A stretch of DNA of 43,304 nt from Bacteroidota bacterium (GTDB lineage Bacteria; Bacteroidota; Bacteroidia; Chitinophagales; Chitinophagaceae), in assembly GCA_023424015.1 (NCBI GenBank), contig JAFAEM010000049.1, forward strand, positions 1-43,304, read 5' to 3'. Made by a program: the position numbers and the translations under genes. The notes under the pieces were generated by a model. That model saw nothing but the letters and a program-made list of their open reading frames with translations. It had not been told where the DNA came from and made no database searches. Below, one piece after another: positions 27,834-35,875 of this stretch; the stretch's first letter is position 1, and every line of letters starts with the position of its first letter.

Positions 27834-29690
27834 CTATTTAAATACAGCCTTTTTCCAAAGGATGATTGCACCTAAAACACCAGCCACAATGGATGCAATA
27901 AAGATGGCGATTTTGGCAGCGGCAAAATCGCTCGCGATCGGGAATGCTTCGGAAGCGATAAACAGTGACATGGTAAAACCTATACCCGCCAGGGCGCCGG
28001 CACCCATGAGCTGACGCCAGTCATAGGTGGGTGGCTTTTCTGCAATATTAAATTTTACCGCCAGCCAGCTGAACAAAAGTATTCCTACCGGCTTACCTAC
28101 CACCAGCCCAAAAAAGATACCCATCATCAGTCGCAGGTCATTGCTGAATACATCGGTGGTAATGATGACCCCCGCGTTGGCCAGCGCAAAAATGGGAAGC
28201 ACAAAATAAGTGGACCATGGTTCTACAGTATGTAAGACTTTGGAAGCGGGTGATTCCAGCCGGTCATGCAGGGTGTTCAGCATTTCTATCGATCGCTTCG
28301 AAGGTCCCTGCCCCTGCAATTGTCCCACGCCATAATGCGTTTCGGACTTGAATATTTTTTGCATCTGTGCGTTCAAAGCTTTGAAGTTGGCTGGTGGCCG
28401 CGTGGGAATACAGAGGGCCAGTATGACACCTGCAAGCGTAGCATGTATGCCGCCTTCATGCAGGAAGAACCAAAGCAATAGCCCGAGTACGATATAGGGC
28501 AGGAGGCGATAAAATCGCCAGCGGTTCATGACCATTAATATGCCGGTGACCACACCTGCGCCGACAAGGTAGGAAGCGCGGATCTCTTCAGTATAAAAAA
28601 TAGCCACCACTAATATGGAGATAAGATCGTCGATGATAGCGCAAACAGTTAAGAATACCCTCAGTTCCACGGGCACCTTTTTGCCCATAAAAGCGATGAT
28701 GGCAATCGCGAACGCGGTATCGGTGGAAATAGTGGTTCCCCATCCGATACTCAGTGGCCCAAATGGAACGATCACCAAATAGATCAATGCAGGAATAACT
28801 ACGCCACCAAAAGAACCGGCAAGTGGCAGCCCCGCTGCCCGCGGTTTGGTGAGCCTGCCAACAGTAAATTCTCTTTTTACTTCGAGGCCGACCACCAGGA
28901 AGAATATCGCAAGCAAACCATCGTTGATCCACCTGATCAGCGGGAGGTCGAATGAAGCACCGCCTGCGCGAAAGCCAAATGGTTTTTCCCAGAAACTTAA
29001 AAATTGTAAGCCGTAAACACTCGAGTTGGCCCATACCAGGGCGATGATCACCATGGCCATTAAGGCGATACCTGCAGAAGGCCCCCATCTCACAAAATCG
29101 AGTGCTGCTGCTTTTACACGATAACCCGGTGTTCCCTGCAAGGCTTCGCCAAGTGAAGTTTCATCCCAGGGGCCTTCGTATAGGCGATCATTGATATAAA
29201 AGGTGGGCGCCATTAAAGCCCCGCTTTCCTGTGCTCCATGAATATCTTCTTCCACTCGTTTACGAGCTGCATCCAATTGCGGGTTGTTCACCGTGTCGGG
29301 CATAGGCAAGTTAAAATCACGGGCAATTTTTTCAATATCCACTTCGCCTTTTGATTCGCGGTCCATCAGCGCATTGTGTACTTCCCAGAAATTACCGTTT
29401 GTTTCGGCGGCGTATTCGGCGAGTATTGCAGCTTTTTTCGCACGTTCATGACCCGGCAGTGGCAGGTGCCTATAGACATACCGCATCTCTTCACCAAATT
29501 CTTCCCGCAGGTTGGAGATCACTTCATGGGCGACATGACAAACGCTGGAAAAATAACTCCCATATTCTACGAGTGTGATCGGTGCCTGCGGATCGCCTAG
29601 AATGTGATCATTTCCCGGGATTACCGGTTGCTTCAGCTTGGTCGAATCTTTGGGAGAATATTTTTTCTTCGGTTTGTTTGTCTCAGCCAT
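27834..29690 (-). CDS. nhaA: Na+/H+ antiporter NhaA with fused DsbA/thioredoxin-like domain
   Basis: 618-residue fusion. Residues about 25-205 form a DsbA-like thioredoxin fold (ITLVEYGSYFSSVCHVAHE; cis-proline loop MAPTFYIN), and residues about 210-618 form a complete NhaA antiporter. NhaA hallmarks are present: FFLVVGLEVKREF, ion-binding Asp354-Asp355 in AIIDDL, GIHATLAGV, GKPVGI and IGFTMSLFIA. In the thioredoxin part the usual CPYC motif reads Ser48-Ser49-Val50-Cys51, so the first, attacking cysteine is lost. There is no signal peptide before it. Start ATG at 29690 is preferred; a start at 29726 would add 12 residues. NhaA with thioredoxin-like domains is known in other phyla. Confidence 0.93.
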   Translation of the reverse strand: MAETNKPKKKYSPKDSTKLKQPVIPGNDHILGDPQAPITLVEYGSYFSSVCHVAHEVISNLREEFGEEMRYVYRHLPLPGHERAKKAAILAEYAAETNGNFWEVHNALMDRESKGEVDIEKIARDFNLPMPDTVNNPQLDAARKRVEEDIHGAQESGALMAPTFYINDRLYEGPWDETSLGEALQGTPGYRVKAAALDFVRWGPSAGIALMAMVIIALVWANSSVYGLQFLSFWEKPFGFRAGGASFDLPLIRWINDGLLAIFFLVVGLEVKREFTVGRLTKPRAAGLPLAGSFGGVVIPALIYLVIVPFGPLSIGWGTTISTDTAFAIAIIAFMGKKVPVELRVFLTVCAIIDDLISILVVAIFYTEEIRASYLVGAGVVTGILMVMNRWRFYRLLPYIVLGLLLWFFLHEGGIHATLAGVILALCIPTRPPANFKALNAQMQKIFKSETHYGVGQLQGQGPSKRSIEMLNTLHDRLESPASKVLHTVEPWSTYFVLPIFALANAGVIITTDVFSNDLRLMMGIFFGLVVGKPVGILLFSWLAVKFNIAEKPPTYDWRQLMGAGALAGIGFTMSLFIASEAFPIASDFAAAKIAIFIASIVAGVLGAIILWKKAVFK

Positions 29691-29836
29691 ATTATTTGTT
29701 TGATGGTTGGTATTCAACCCGCACAAACCTCCACTTTCATGGTATCGGAGACGCAGCGGTGTAAAGCAAATATAAGTGTAGAAATATTAAAGCTAAATGG
29801 CGAGAAAAGAGTTAAGCAAATCCGTATTGTCTCTTC

Positions 29837-29872
29837 AAAAGCATGCCTGGTCTGAAATCCAGGGATGCTTTT
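29837..29872 (-). terminator. Hairpin terminator, likely for the 29910-30656 gene
   Basis: AAAAGCAT-G-CCTGG, loop TCTGAAAT, CCAGG-G-ATGCTTTT: 13 paired bases with one G-G mismatch. The A-run and T-run on either side make it usable in both directions. It lies 38 bp past the stop of the minus-strand lipoprotein gene. Confidence 0.75.
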
Positions 29873-29909
29873 ATGACAATGTCGAAATTAAATTAGTTCA
29901 CGTGGTAAA

Positions 29910-30656
29910 TCACTCCGACAGCCAGAATGAAATATTGTATTCTGTTTCGGCCAGGTAACCATACTTGCCAAATACAACGATTTTGGAAGTTTCCGGTTTG
30001 CCGCTGTTGTGACGATAATCCAATAACAGGTTTTTGTTACCGTGAACGGCCTTGAGGGTGTATTTACCAACCGGGATATCTTTTGCCATAAACGTACCTG
30101 CAACATCTTCAATGGTTCGTTCGATCGCCATGGCAGGAGTACCATCAATTAATGTTTCACCAGGGTAAGGTGTAAAAATCAGTTTGACTTCTTCCATGGG
30201 AACGCTTACACCAAAGGCATATACATCCACATGTGCACCGTAGTATCCACCGGCACGCTGGCCATCAAGTTTCCAGACAAAATTTCTGGCGGCATTCTGT
30301 GAGGAATTAAAAGGATCTGTTTTATCTGCCGCGAGGTCAAATACATAAGTCTGTCCCCATGCGGTTTTACTGATCTGTGCTTTTGCGATCCAGGATCCGG
30401 CTGGATTGGCCGGGATATTGATCCTGTATTGGCCAGTCGCCTCAGAAACACTGTTCACATGTGTGTCGTACCAGACGGTATGTTCGGCAACGATCGTTGC
30501 ACCCGCTATCGGGTTTCCTTTTACATCGTTTATTTTACCGCTTACAAATCCTGCCTTGCCTGTTGTTTGCTGTGTGTCGTTGCTATCCTTGGAGCAACTG
30601 ATGAAAGCGCCGGCTAGCATAAGCAGGCTGAGTAATGAGCTGATCATAAATTTCAT
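29910..30656 (-). CDS. Lipoprotein with carboxypeptidase-regulatory-like domain
   Basis: 248 residues with signal peptide and lipobox (LAGAFISCSKDSN). After a short linker comes a CarboxypepD_reg-like beta-sandwich (about 33-95, GFVSGKINDVKGNPIAGATI). The rest (about 95-248) is a second beta-rich part with FMAKDIPVGKYTLKAV and DYRHNSGKPETSK, also like a transthyretin-type sandwich. No enzyme motif. It may bind sugar or protein at the surface, but the role is unknown. It stands as a single gene with its own terminator. Confidence 0.72.
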   Translation of the reverse strand: MKFMISSLLSLLMLAGAFISCSKDSNDTQQTTGKAGFVSGKINDVKGNPIAGATIVAEHTVWYDTHVNSVSEATGQYRINIPANPAGSWIAKAQISKTAWGQTYVFDLAADKTDPFNSSQNAARNFVWKLDGQRAGGYYGAHVDVYAFGVSVPMEEVKLIFTPYPGETLIDGTPAMAIERTIEDVAGTFMAKDIPVGKYTLKAVHGNKNLLLDYRHNSGKPETSKIVVFGKYGYLAETEYNISFWLSE

Positions 30657-30831
30657 TGCAATGAGTTAAGGTTTAAATTTTTTTATGCGAGGCAAAGTTG
30701 CAGTGTGGGAAATGCGAAGGCAATGGAGTTTGTTTTGAATTGAGAAATTCAAAGGATAAAATGTCAACCCAATAAAATTCCGTTAGTTAATCATTGCCGT
30801 CCGGTGTTCAGGAGAATCGATGAGTTATGAA

Positions 30832-30953
30832 TCCACGGCGGACATAGCGGACACAGCGAAGTGTGCCGGTTTTTTATGTAGTCCTGCTTTCCGTTGCAGG
30901 ATATTGAACGTAGACATGTTTCGCTGTGCTCTCGGTGCCCGCTGTGGTTTAAA
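30832..30953. repeat. Inverted-repeat element, copy 2
   Basis: Same plan as 27688-27810: left arm CCACGGCGGACATAGCGGAC, central hairpin CCTGCTTTCCGTTGCAGG (30883-30900), right arm ending CGCTGTGGTTTA. It fills much of the 340-bp spacer 30657-30996, in which I see nothing else. Confidence 0.75.
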
Positions 30954-30996
30954 TGTATTCATTAGTTATAAGATCACATCAATGAAGAATGTATGC

Positions 30997-31347
30997 CTAA
31001 TTCTTCCCAACGAATGCCGTACTGTCAAAATATATATCCCTTGCCTGGCCGCTTTTTGTGCGGATGCTGACAATATGATAATACCTTCCGTTCTGTGTAG
31101 CTTGTTTTCGCCTGACCAGGGAATAACCCGGATAATTATTAGAAAGCCACCTGTATTCTTCATCCAACCCCGCGCGTTCGGTTGTAACCTGAATGACGAC
31201 GGGATTACTGAAAGAGGTGCCACCTCTTAACCTGTCGGTACGCGAGATCTTTGGGGCGGGTTCTTCTGCGGGTGTTTTTTTAGGCGAAGAGCACGCAAAT
31301 AAAGCTATTGAAATAACAATCGAAAAAAGGATACTTCGAAAATTCAT
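30997..31347 (-). CDS. Small lipoprotein of unknown function
   Basis: 116 residues. Signal peptide with lipobox IALFACSSPKKT, a short proline/glutamate linker, then a compact alpha/beta domain (SNPVVIQVTTERAGLDEEYRW, RYYHIVSIRTKSGQARDIYFD in two pieces). I do not recognise the family. It lies between the inverted-repeat element and an M14 carboxypeptidase gene 73 bp away on the same strand. Confidence 0.65.
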   Translation of the reverse strand: MNFRSILFSIVISIALFACSSPKKTPAEEPAPKISRTDRLRGGTSFSNPVVIQVTTERAGLDEEYRWLSNNYPGYSLVRRKQATQNGRYYHIVSIRTKSGQARDIYFDSTAFVGKN

Positions 31348-31420
31348 AATCTGTCAATATTCAAACAAGATGCCACAATATAAGGATCAATGTGTGAATT
31401 AGGAGACTTAGAAACTGGTT

Positions 31421-32515
31421 TCAGCTTTCTTCTACAAACCACTCACCCAGAAATATAGCTTTTAACGCGGAAGCATAGAGCTGCACGTTTCGGTAATAAT
31501 TACCTCTTAACTCTTTATTATAATCCTGAGGGCGTTTACTGCCAGGGAATTCCATGGTTAGGATGCGTATGGCATCACGACTTTGTGTCGGATCAGCATC
31601 ATTGCAGACAGCTGTTGATGCCCAGGTACCCAGGGAAACACCACCGCCGCGATGACCGGGCATAGGTGAGCCCGAAAAATTTCTTTTCTGTGGCATTCCG
31701 GCAGCTGCGGCAGGTGGGTCTTTATAATAAAGCGCTGTAGGTTTTTTATCTAAATTATTTCCGGGGATATAACCGCCTTCATCCTGTATGGTTTTTGCGA
31801 TAGTCACTGCCAGGCTGCTATCGGTTTCATAGCCCAGTGCCATACCGTTGTGATCTGTGCGCGGATCAGCAAACACGCCGGCATTTTCCCTATTTCGAAT
31901 GGCATGGAGATTTACGATCCGTTGAGGGCGATACTGGGTGATCAATTCGAGTAACAATGCATTTTCTGTTTCGATTTTTCTGCCTGCGTGATCCAGGCAT
32001 TTGTACTCATCGAAAGGTTTTCCCGGCGTGGGCATCTGGCGGTTGGGATCCACAGCTCCCTTGTAGCTGTAACGACCGATGTTTTCAACTCCTCCAATCA
32101 GCTGCGGTTTTTGCCTCGCCTGTTCGGCGTTATCGGGGAACAACGAGGGAATGATGATGACATTGTAGTAAATGCTGTCGCCACTTTGCAGTTGTCGCAT
32201 CAGTTCACTCGCTACTTCGATCGATGAGAGTTCTGAGCCATGCATACCACCAATGACCAGGGCATTCCTGTTGCTCACACCCGGGAAGAAAAAAGCAGTA
32301 ATATCCCGTCCCTGTTTTGAGTATCCCAAAACAAAACTGGCTGCTTTGCGGTCACTCAGGATTTTGCTGAGCTGCTCCGGAAATGAAGCAACAGGTTTTG
32401 TCTCAACGATGTTGGATACACCGCTTACGTTTATATGATTTTTGTTGCGACTGCTGGTTGCCGCTGTAAAAACCGATAAAACAAGCGCAAGAAGTATGGT
32501 GATTCCGAGTTGCAT
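31421..32515 (-). CDS. Secreted M14-family zinc carboxypeptidase
   Basis: 364 residues with an N-terminal signal segment (about 1-20). Zinc ligands His92 and Glu95 are in GGMHGSELSS (HxxE), and a likely third ligand His in IVNLHAIRN. The catalytic Glu is probably the one in ILTMEFPGSKRP. The layout resembles MpaA/LD-carboxypeptidase-like M14 enzymes acting on murein peptides, though some act on other peptides. Predicted periplasmic. The next gene on the same strand (upstream) encodes an OmpA-family protein, giving some support for a cell-wall role. Confidence 0.85.
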   Translation of the reverse strand: MQLGITILLALVLSVFTAATSSRNKNHINVSGVSNIVETKPVASFPEQLSKILSDRKAASFVLGYSKQGRDITAFFFPGVSNRNALVIGGMHGSELSSIEVASELMRQLQSGDSIYYNVIIIPSLFPDNAEQARQKPQLIGGVENIGRYSYKGAVDPNRQMPTPGKPFDEYKCLDHAGRKIETENALLLELITQYRPQRIVNLHAIRNRENAGVFADPRTDHNGMALGYETDSSLAVTIAKTIQDEGGYIPGNNLDKKPTALYYKDPPAAAAGMPQKRNFSGSPMPGHRGGGVSLGTWASTAVCNDADPTQSRDAIRILTMEFPGSKRPQDYNKELRGNYYRNVQLYASALKAIFLGEWFVEES

Positions 32516-32586
32516 GATCTTTATGAATTACTACTGCTAGTTAAGGAATAAGAATGCCTGTTTATATCCCGTTTTCCTGTGATTTT

Positions 32587-33882
32587 TTAGAGTTTTATAA
32601 ATTCAACCCTGCGGTTCAATACTTTCCCTTCTTTGGATTTATTATCGGCGATGGGCTGTGTTTCACCCTTTCCTTCAGATTCCAGTCGACTGGCATCTAT
32701 TCCAAAATCACTGACCAGCAAATCTTTTACAGCCTGGGCTCTTTTTTTCGACAGCTCCATGTTTGCATTGTCATCTCCGTCGCTGCTGGTATGACCCAAA
32801 ACCCTGACACGGATGGATCCGTTTTCTTTTAGTACAGAAGCGATATCCTTTACCACAGCGTAAGATTCGGGCTTGATGACTGCAGATTGAAAATCGAAGA
32901 GAATACCCGTAGTGGAGAATTTACCTTCTTCCATCAGTTTGTGCCTTGTATCAGGTTTGCCGGTCGCTACTTTGATATTGCTGATATAGATCGCGTATTG
33001 GTTTTCGGCATAGTTGGTACTTCCGACCTGGAAGTAGATCTGGTTCATAATGACACCAAGTGGCACTGCCTTTGGTGCATCAAATAATTTTTCTTCATTG
33101 ATCCAGAGCCGGTATCTTTCTTTTTGTACCTGGATAGCGATGTGCACAGGCTTGCCATAATAGTCCTGTAGGGGTTCGTAGGCTTTGGGATCACCGGAAT
33201 AATGCGGGTTACCCTTCACAAATGAATTGACTCTTGCTTTCGACGATTTGACCTCTGCAGGCATAATGGTAGTTACAACCGCGGCATATTTCTTATTACC
33301 TTTCAGGAAAGCGTTGTCGGTGGTGGGTTCTCCATTAGTAGAAAACAATCCTACATAAAATTCGGGGAACATCCAGCCGGTATTTTTTAATTGCAGGATC
33401 AGGTCAAATTCGACAGTATAGTTTTCGCCGAAATCTTTCTGGTTGGAAGAGAGATATACAAACGGCTTGTGGAGGCGAAGCCAGTTGCCGGGGTATTTAT
33501 CAAGTGTGGTCACTTCACCGCTGCCACTGGTATTCCAGTTAGTGGGTAGTTCTGCCAAAGCCTCGCCCTCAAAATTATCATAGTACAGGATCTGGTCGCC
33601 TGGTATAAAATCATATTTTTTAAAGCTTTTTGGCGCGTTATCTACCGGTTGTTCAGCGGATGTGGATTTGTTATCCGACGATGCAGGTTCTGAGGCCGGG
33701 GCGGGGGCCGTTGTTTTCTTACCCTCGATCTCATCCAGCGATTTGTCGATCTCTTTATCTATTCTGTTGTCAATACGTTGTTTGGCTTTGTTTTTTACCT
33801 TATTCATGAGACCGCCAAGTTGTGCCTCTACGGTAAATGGCAGCACAGCAATAAGAAGTGCGACCAGGATCTTTCTGTTCAT
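32587..33882 (-). CDS. OmpA-family outer-membrane/cell-wall-binding protein
   Basis: 431 residues with signal peptide (ending FTVEAQ), a charged helical stretch (LMNKVKNKAKQRIDNRIDKE), a central jelly-roll-like region (about 95-300, YYDNFEGEALAELPTNWN and YTVEFDLIL), and a C-terminal OmpA peptidoglycan-binding domain (about 318-431). That domain has LGHTSSDGDDNANMELSKKRA and ends NRRVEFIKL. The central part may bind a glycan (inference). It lacks an N-terminal beta-barrel, so it is periplasmic or surface-linked rather than a porin. Confidence 0.88.
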   Translation of the reverse strand: MNRKILVALLIAVLPFTVEAQLGGLMNKVKNKAKQRIDNRIDKEIDKSLDEIEGKKTTAPAPASEPASSDNKSTSAEQPVDNAPKSFKKYDFIPGDQILYYDNFEGEALAELPTNWNTSGSGEVTTLDKYPGNWLRLHKPFVYLSSNQKDFGENYTVEFDLILQLKNTGWMFPEFYVGLFSTNGEPTTDNAFLKGNKKYAAVVTTIMPAEVKSSKARVNSFVKGNPHYSGDPKAYEPLQDYYGKPVHIAIQVQKERYRLWINEEKLFDAPKAVPLGVIMNQIYFQVGSTNYAENQYAIYISNIKVATGKPDTRHKLMEEGKFSTTGILFDFQSAVIKPESYAVVKDIASVLKENGSIRVRVLGHTSSDGDDNANMELSKKRAQAVKDLLVSDFGIDASRLESEGKGETQPIADNKSKEGKVLNRRVEFIKL

Positions 33883-34107
33883 AGCGATGAAGTTTAATTG
33901 TTCGGGTAAAACTATTGATGGCTTCTGCTGCGGCGAACAGGATCATGCTCGAATTGAATAAAATGGATGTTGAAATGGAGAAAACGAAACAGGAGGTTGG
34001 TGATTCGTGGGATTTTTTTCAATTCCATAGTTGTAATAAGTTGGAGAAAGTATTTCTTTGTGCTTAGCCTGCGTTAGATCGGTTATACCTATGTACCGCA
34101 TTGCAGG
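33883..34107. other. Intergenic region, nothing recognised
   Basis: The 835-bp gap 33883-34717 holds no gene. Its first 225 bases show no repeats, hairpins or open frame of note; the remainder is repeat array. Confidence 0.6.
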
Positions 34108-34560
34108 CATAAAGCGTCCCGATGGGGACGCGGTTGTCTTTGGTTTGGATATTTTCTACCCATAAAGCGTCTCGATGGGACGCGGGAGCCTTTGGTTTAA
34201 ATATTTTCTACCATTAAGGTGTTTTGATGTGACGCGGGTAACTCGTTCGGATATTTTCTACCCACAAGACGCACTGATGGGATTCAGGTAACTTTGGTTT
34301 GGATATTTTCTAACCACAAGGCGTCTCGATGGGACGCGGGTGTCTTTGGTTTAAATATTTTTTACCCTTAAAGGTTTTGATGTGACGCGGGTAACTCGTT
34401 CGGATATTTTCAACCCACAAGACGCTCTGATGGGACGCAGGTAACATTGGTTTGGATATTTTCTACCCACAAGGCGTCTTGATGGGATGCTGGTGTCTTT
34501 GGTTTGATTACCGTTACTTTAGCTTGATATTTTTGCCCATAAAACGCTCGAATGGTATAC
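34108..34560 (-). repeat. Tandem array of about nine 50-bp hairpin units
   Basis: Units begin at about 34108, 34161, 34212, 34263, 34315, 34367, 34416, 34468 and 34538, period 49-53 (last spacing longer). Each reads CCCATAAA/CCCACAAG, a stem such as GCGTCCC-GATG-GGGACGC, then TTTGGTTTGGATATTTTCTA. Units 2-4 and 5-7 match pairwise, showing a larger period of about 154 bases. In reverse complement the unit gives the hairpin plus TTTATGGGTAG found singly elsewhere. Stems are best kept in units 1, 2 and 5. Not a CRISPR: no unique spacers. Confidence 0.85.
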
Positions 34561-34584
34561 AGGGAATCAATTTGGGCCATGGAA

Positions 34585-34613
34585 CCCGTCCCATCGCGAC
34601 GGTTTATGGGTAG
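34585..34613 (+). repeat. Hairpin repeat with TTTATGGGTAG flank
   Basis: CCGTCCCATCGCGACGG (stem CCGTC/GACGG) followed by TTTATGGGTAG. Opposite orientation to the adjacent array, same family. Confidence 0.7.
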
Positions 34614-34635
34614 GATCACCACGGATATTAGGAAC

Positions 34636-34660
34636 CCCGTCCTGTAGGGACGGTTTATGC
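34636..34660 (+). repeat. Hairpin repeat identical to 54-78
   Basis: CCGTCC-TGTAG-GGACGG stem followed by TTTATGC. All 25 bases equal those at 54-78. Confidence 0.75.
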
Positions 34661-34717
34661 AATTATCTCCATTCCGCGAATGTATTAACATGTAGGAGTT
34701 CGCATCAGTTCTAATAT

Positions 34718-35677
34718 TTACTTCAAAGCATTCACCACGTTTTGTGGTTTCCCATTAATAAAAGCAACCAGGTTTTCATAAGACGCCTTCATTAATCGTG
34801 CTCTTGCTTCTGCGGTAGCCCATGCTAAATGAGGGGTAATATGGCAATTTTTAGCAGTAATAAGCGGGTTATCTAAAGGTGGTGGTTCTACAGACAATAC
34901 ATCAATACCTGCTCCGGCGATCCATTCATTGTTGAGCGCTTCTGCTAAATCCTTTTCATTTATCAACTGACCGCGGCTCGTATTGATCAAAAAAGCGGAT
35001 GGCTTCATCTTTTGAAGCGTAGTCTTGTTGATAAAACCAATATTCTTTTCTGTCAATGGGCAATTAATACTGATCACATCACTTTCACTGAGCAATTCAT
35101 CGAGCTCAACCTGCCTGGCATCGTGTACTTCTTTTTTTCGGCTGGGGTTGTAAAAAATAATATTCATTTCAAAGGCCCGGCCGATACGCGCCACGCTTTG
35201 ACCGATCTGACCAAATCCAATGATGCCAAGGGTTTTGCCTGCTAACTCTATTTGTGGTGTAATCTGGTAAGAAAAGTCTGGGTTGCCCGACCATTGTCCT
35301 GCTTTTACCGAGGCAGCATGTTCTGATACATTTTGTACCATGTGCAAAAGAAGTGAGAAAGTAAGTTGTGAAACAGACGCTGTACCATAGGCCGGAACAT
35401 TGGATACGACAATTCCAGCCGTTGAGGCGGCTTCGAGATCAATGACATTAAACCCGGTCGCCAGAACGCCGATATACTTCAGCCCTGGTAGTTGTGAAAT
35501 AATATTTTTGGGGAGCGCTACCTTATTTGTAAGGACGGCTGTGGCTTCTTTAGTCCTTTCAATTAATTTATCAGGCGGTGTTCTGTCGTACACCTCGAAA
35601 TCACACAGTTGTTTGAATTGGTCCCAGTTTAGGTCCCCGGGATTTAAAGTATATCCATCCAGAACGACAATTTTCAT
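34718..35677 (-). CDS. D-2-hydroxyacid dehydrogenase
   Basis: 319-residue cytoplasmic NAD(P)-dependent enzyme of the glycerate/hydroxypyruvate reductase type. The nucleotide-binding motif is GIIGFGQIGQSVARIG (about 148-163). The second strand ends IIFYNPSRKKE, with Asn, Ser, Arg and Lys in place of the usual Asp, which suggests NADPH preference (inference). Catalytic Arg is in NTSRGQLI and the His in ITPHLAWAT. It is divergent from the hydroxyproline-type operon (198 bp between starts) and may share regulation. Substrate might be glyoxylate or hydroxypyruvate. Confidence 0.9.
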   Translation of the reverse strand: MKIVVLDGYTLNPGDLNWDQFKQLCDFEVYDRTPPDKLIERTKEATAVLTNKVALPKNIISQLPGLKYIGVLATGFNVIDLEAASTAGIVVSNVPAYGTASVSQLTFSLLLHMVQNVSEHAASVKAGQWSGNPDFSYQITPQIELAGKTLGIIGFGQIGQSVARIGRAFEMNIIFYNPSRKKEVHDARQVELDELLSESDVISINCPLTEKNIGFINKTTLQKMKPSAFLINTSRGQLINEKDLAEALNNEWIAGAGIDVLSVEPPPLDNPLITAKNCHITPHLAWATAEARARLMKASYENLVAFINGKPQNVVNALK

Positions 35678-35736
35678 ACGTTGAAATTTTTAATTTAAAG
35701 GCTGTATAATTTACCAGAAATGAAAGTATATAATTG

Positions 35737-35755
35737 GAAATAATTTCGATATTTC
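35737..35755. promoter_or_regulatory. Inverted repeat in the divergent promoter region
   Basis: GAAATA (35737-35742), spacer ATTTCGA, TATTTC (35750-35755), midway between the divergent starts 35677 and 35876. Possible regulator site for both operons; AT-rich sequence makes chance occurrence plausible. Confidence 0.25.
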
Positions 35756-35875
35756 AGGCACAAATTTCCAAATCCGGGCGTATTATAATTAAATATAGTG
35801 AGCCGGGAGGATCTTTTTTCCGTCTACGAGTTTTTGACGTAAGTTTATCCTTTAAGAAATAAAACATTCCGATTT

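Noticed and set aside
34108..34560. CRISPR array
   Set aside because: Units are contiguous degenerate repeats with no unique spacers, period varies 49-53 bases, and no cas genes are near.
34410..34691. 93-codon minus-strand open frame
   Set aside because: It runs through the tandem repeat and the two single hairpins; the translation is low-information and has no family resemblance.
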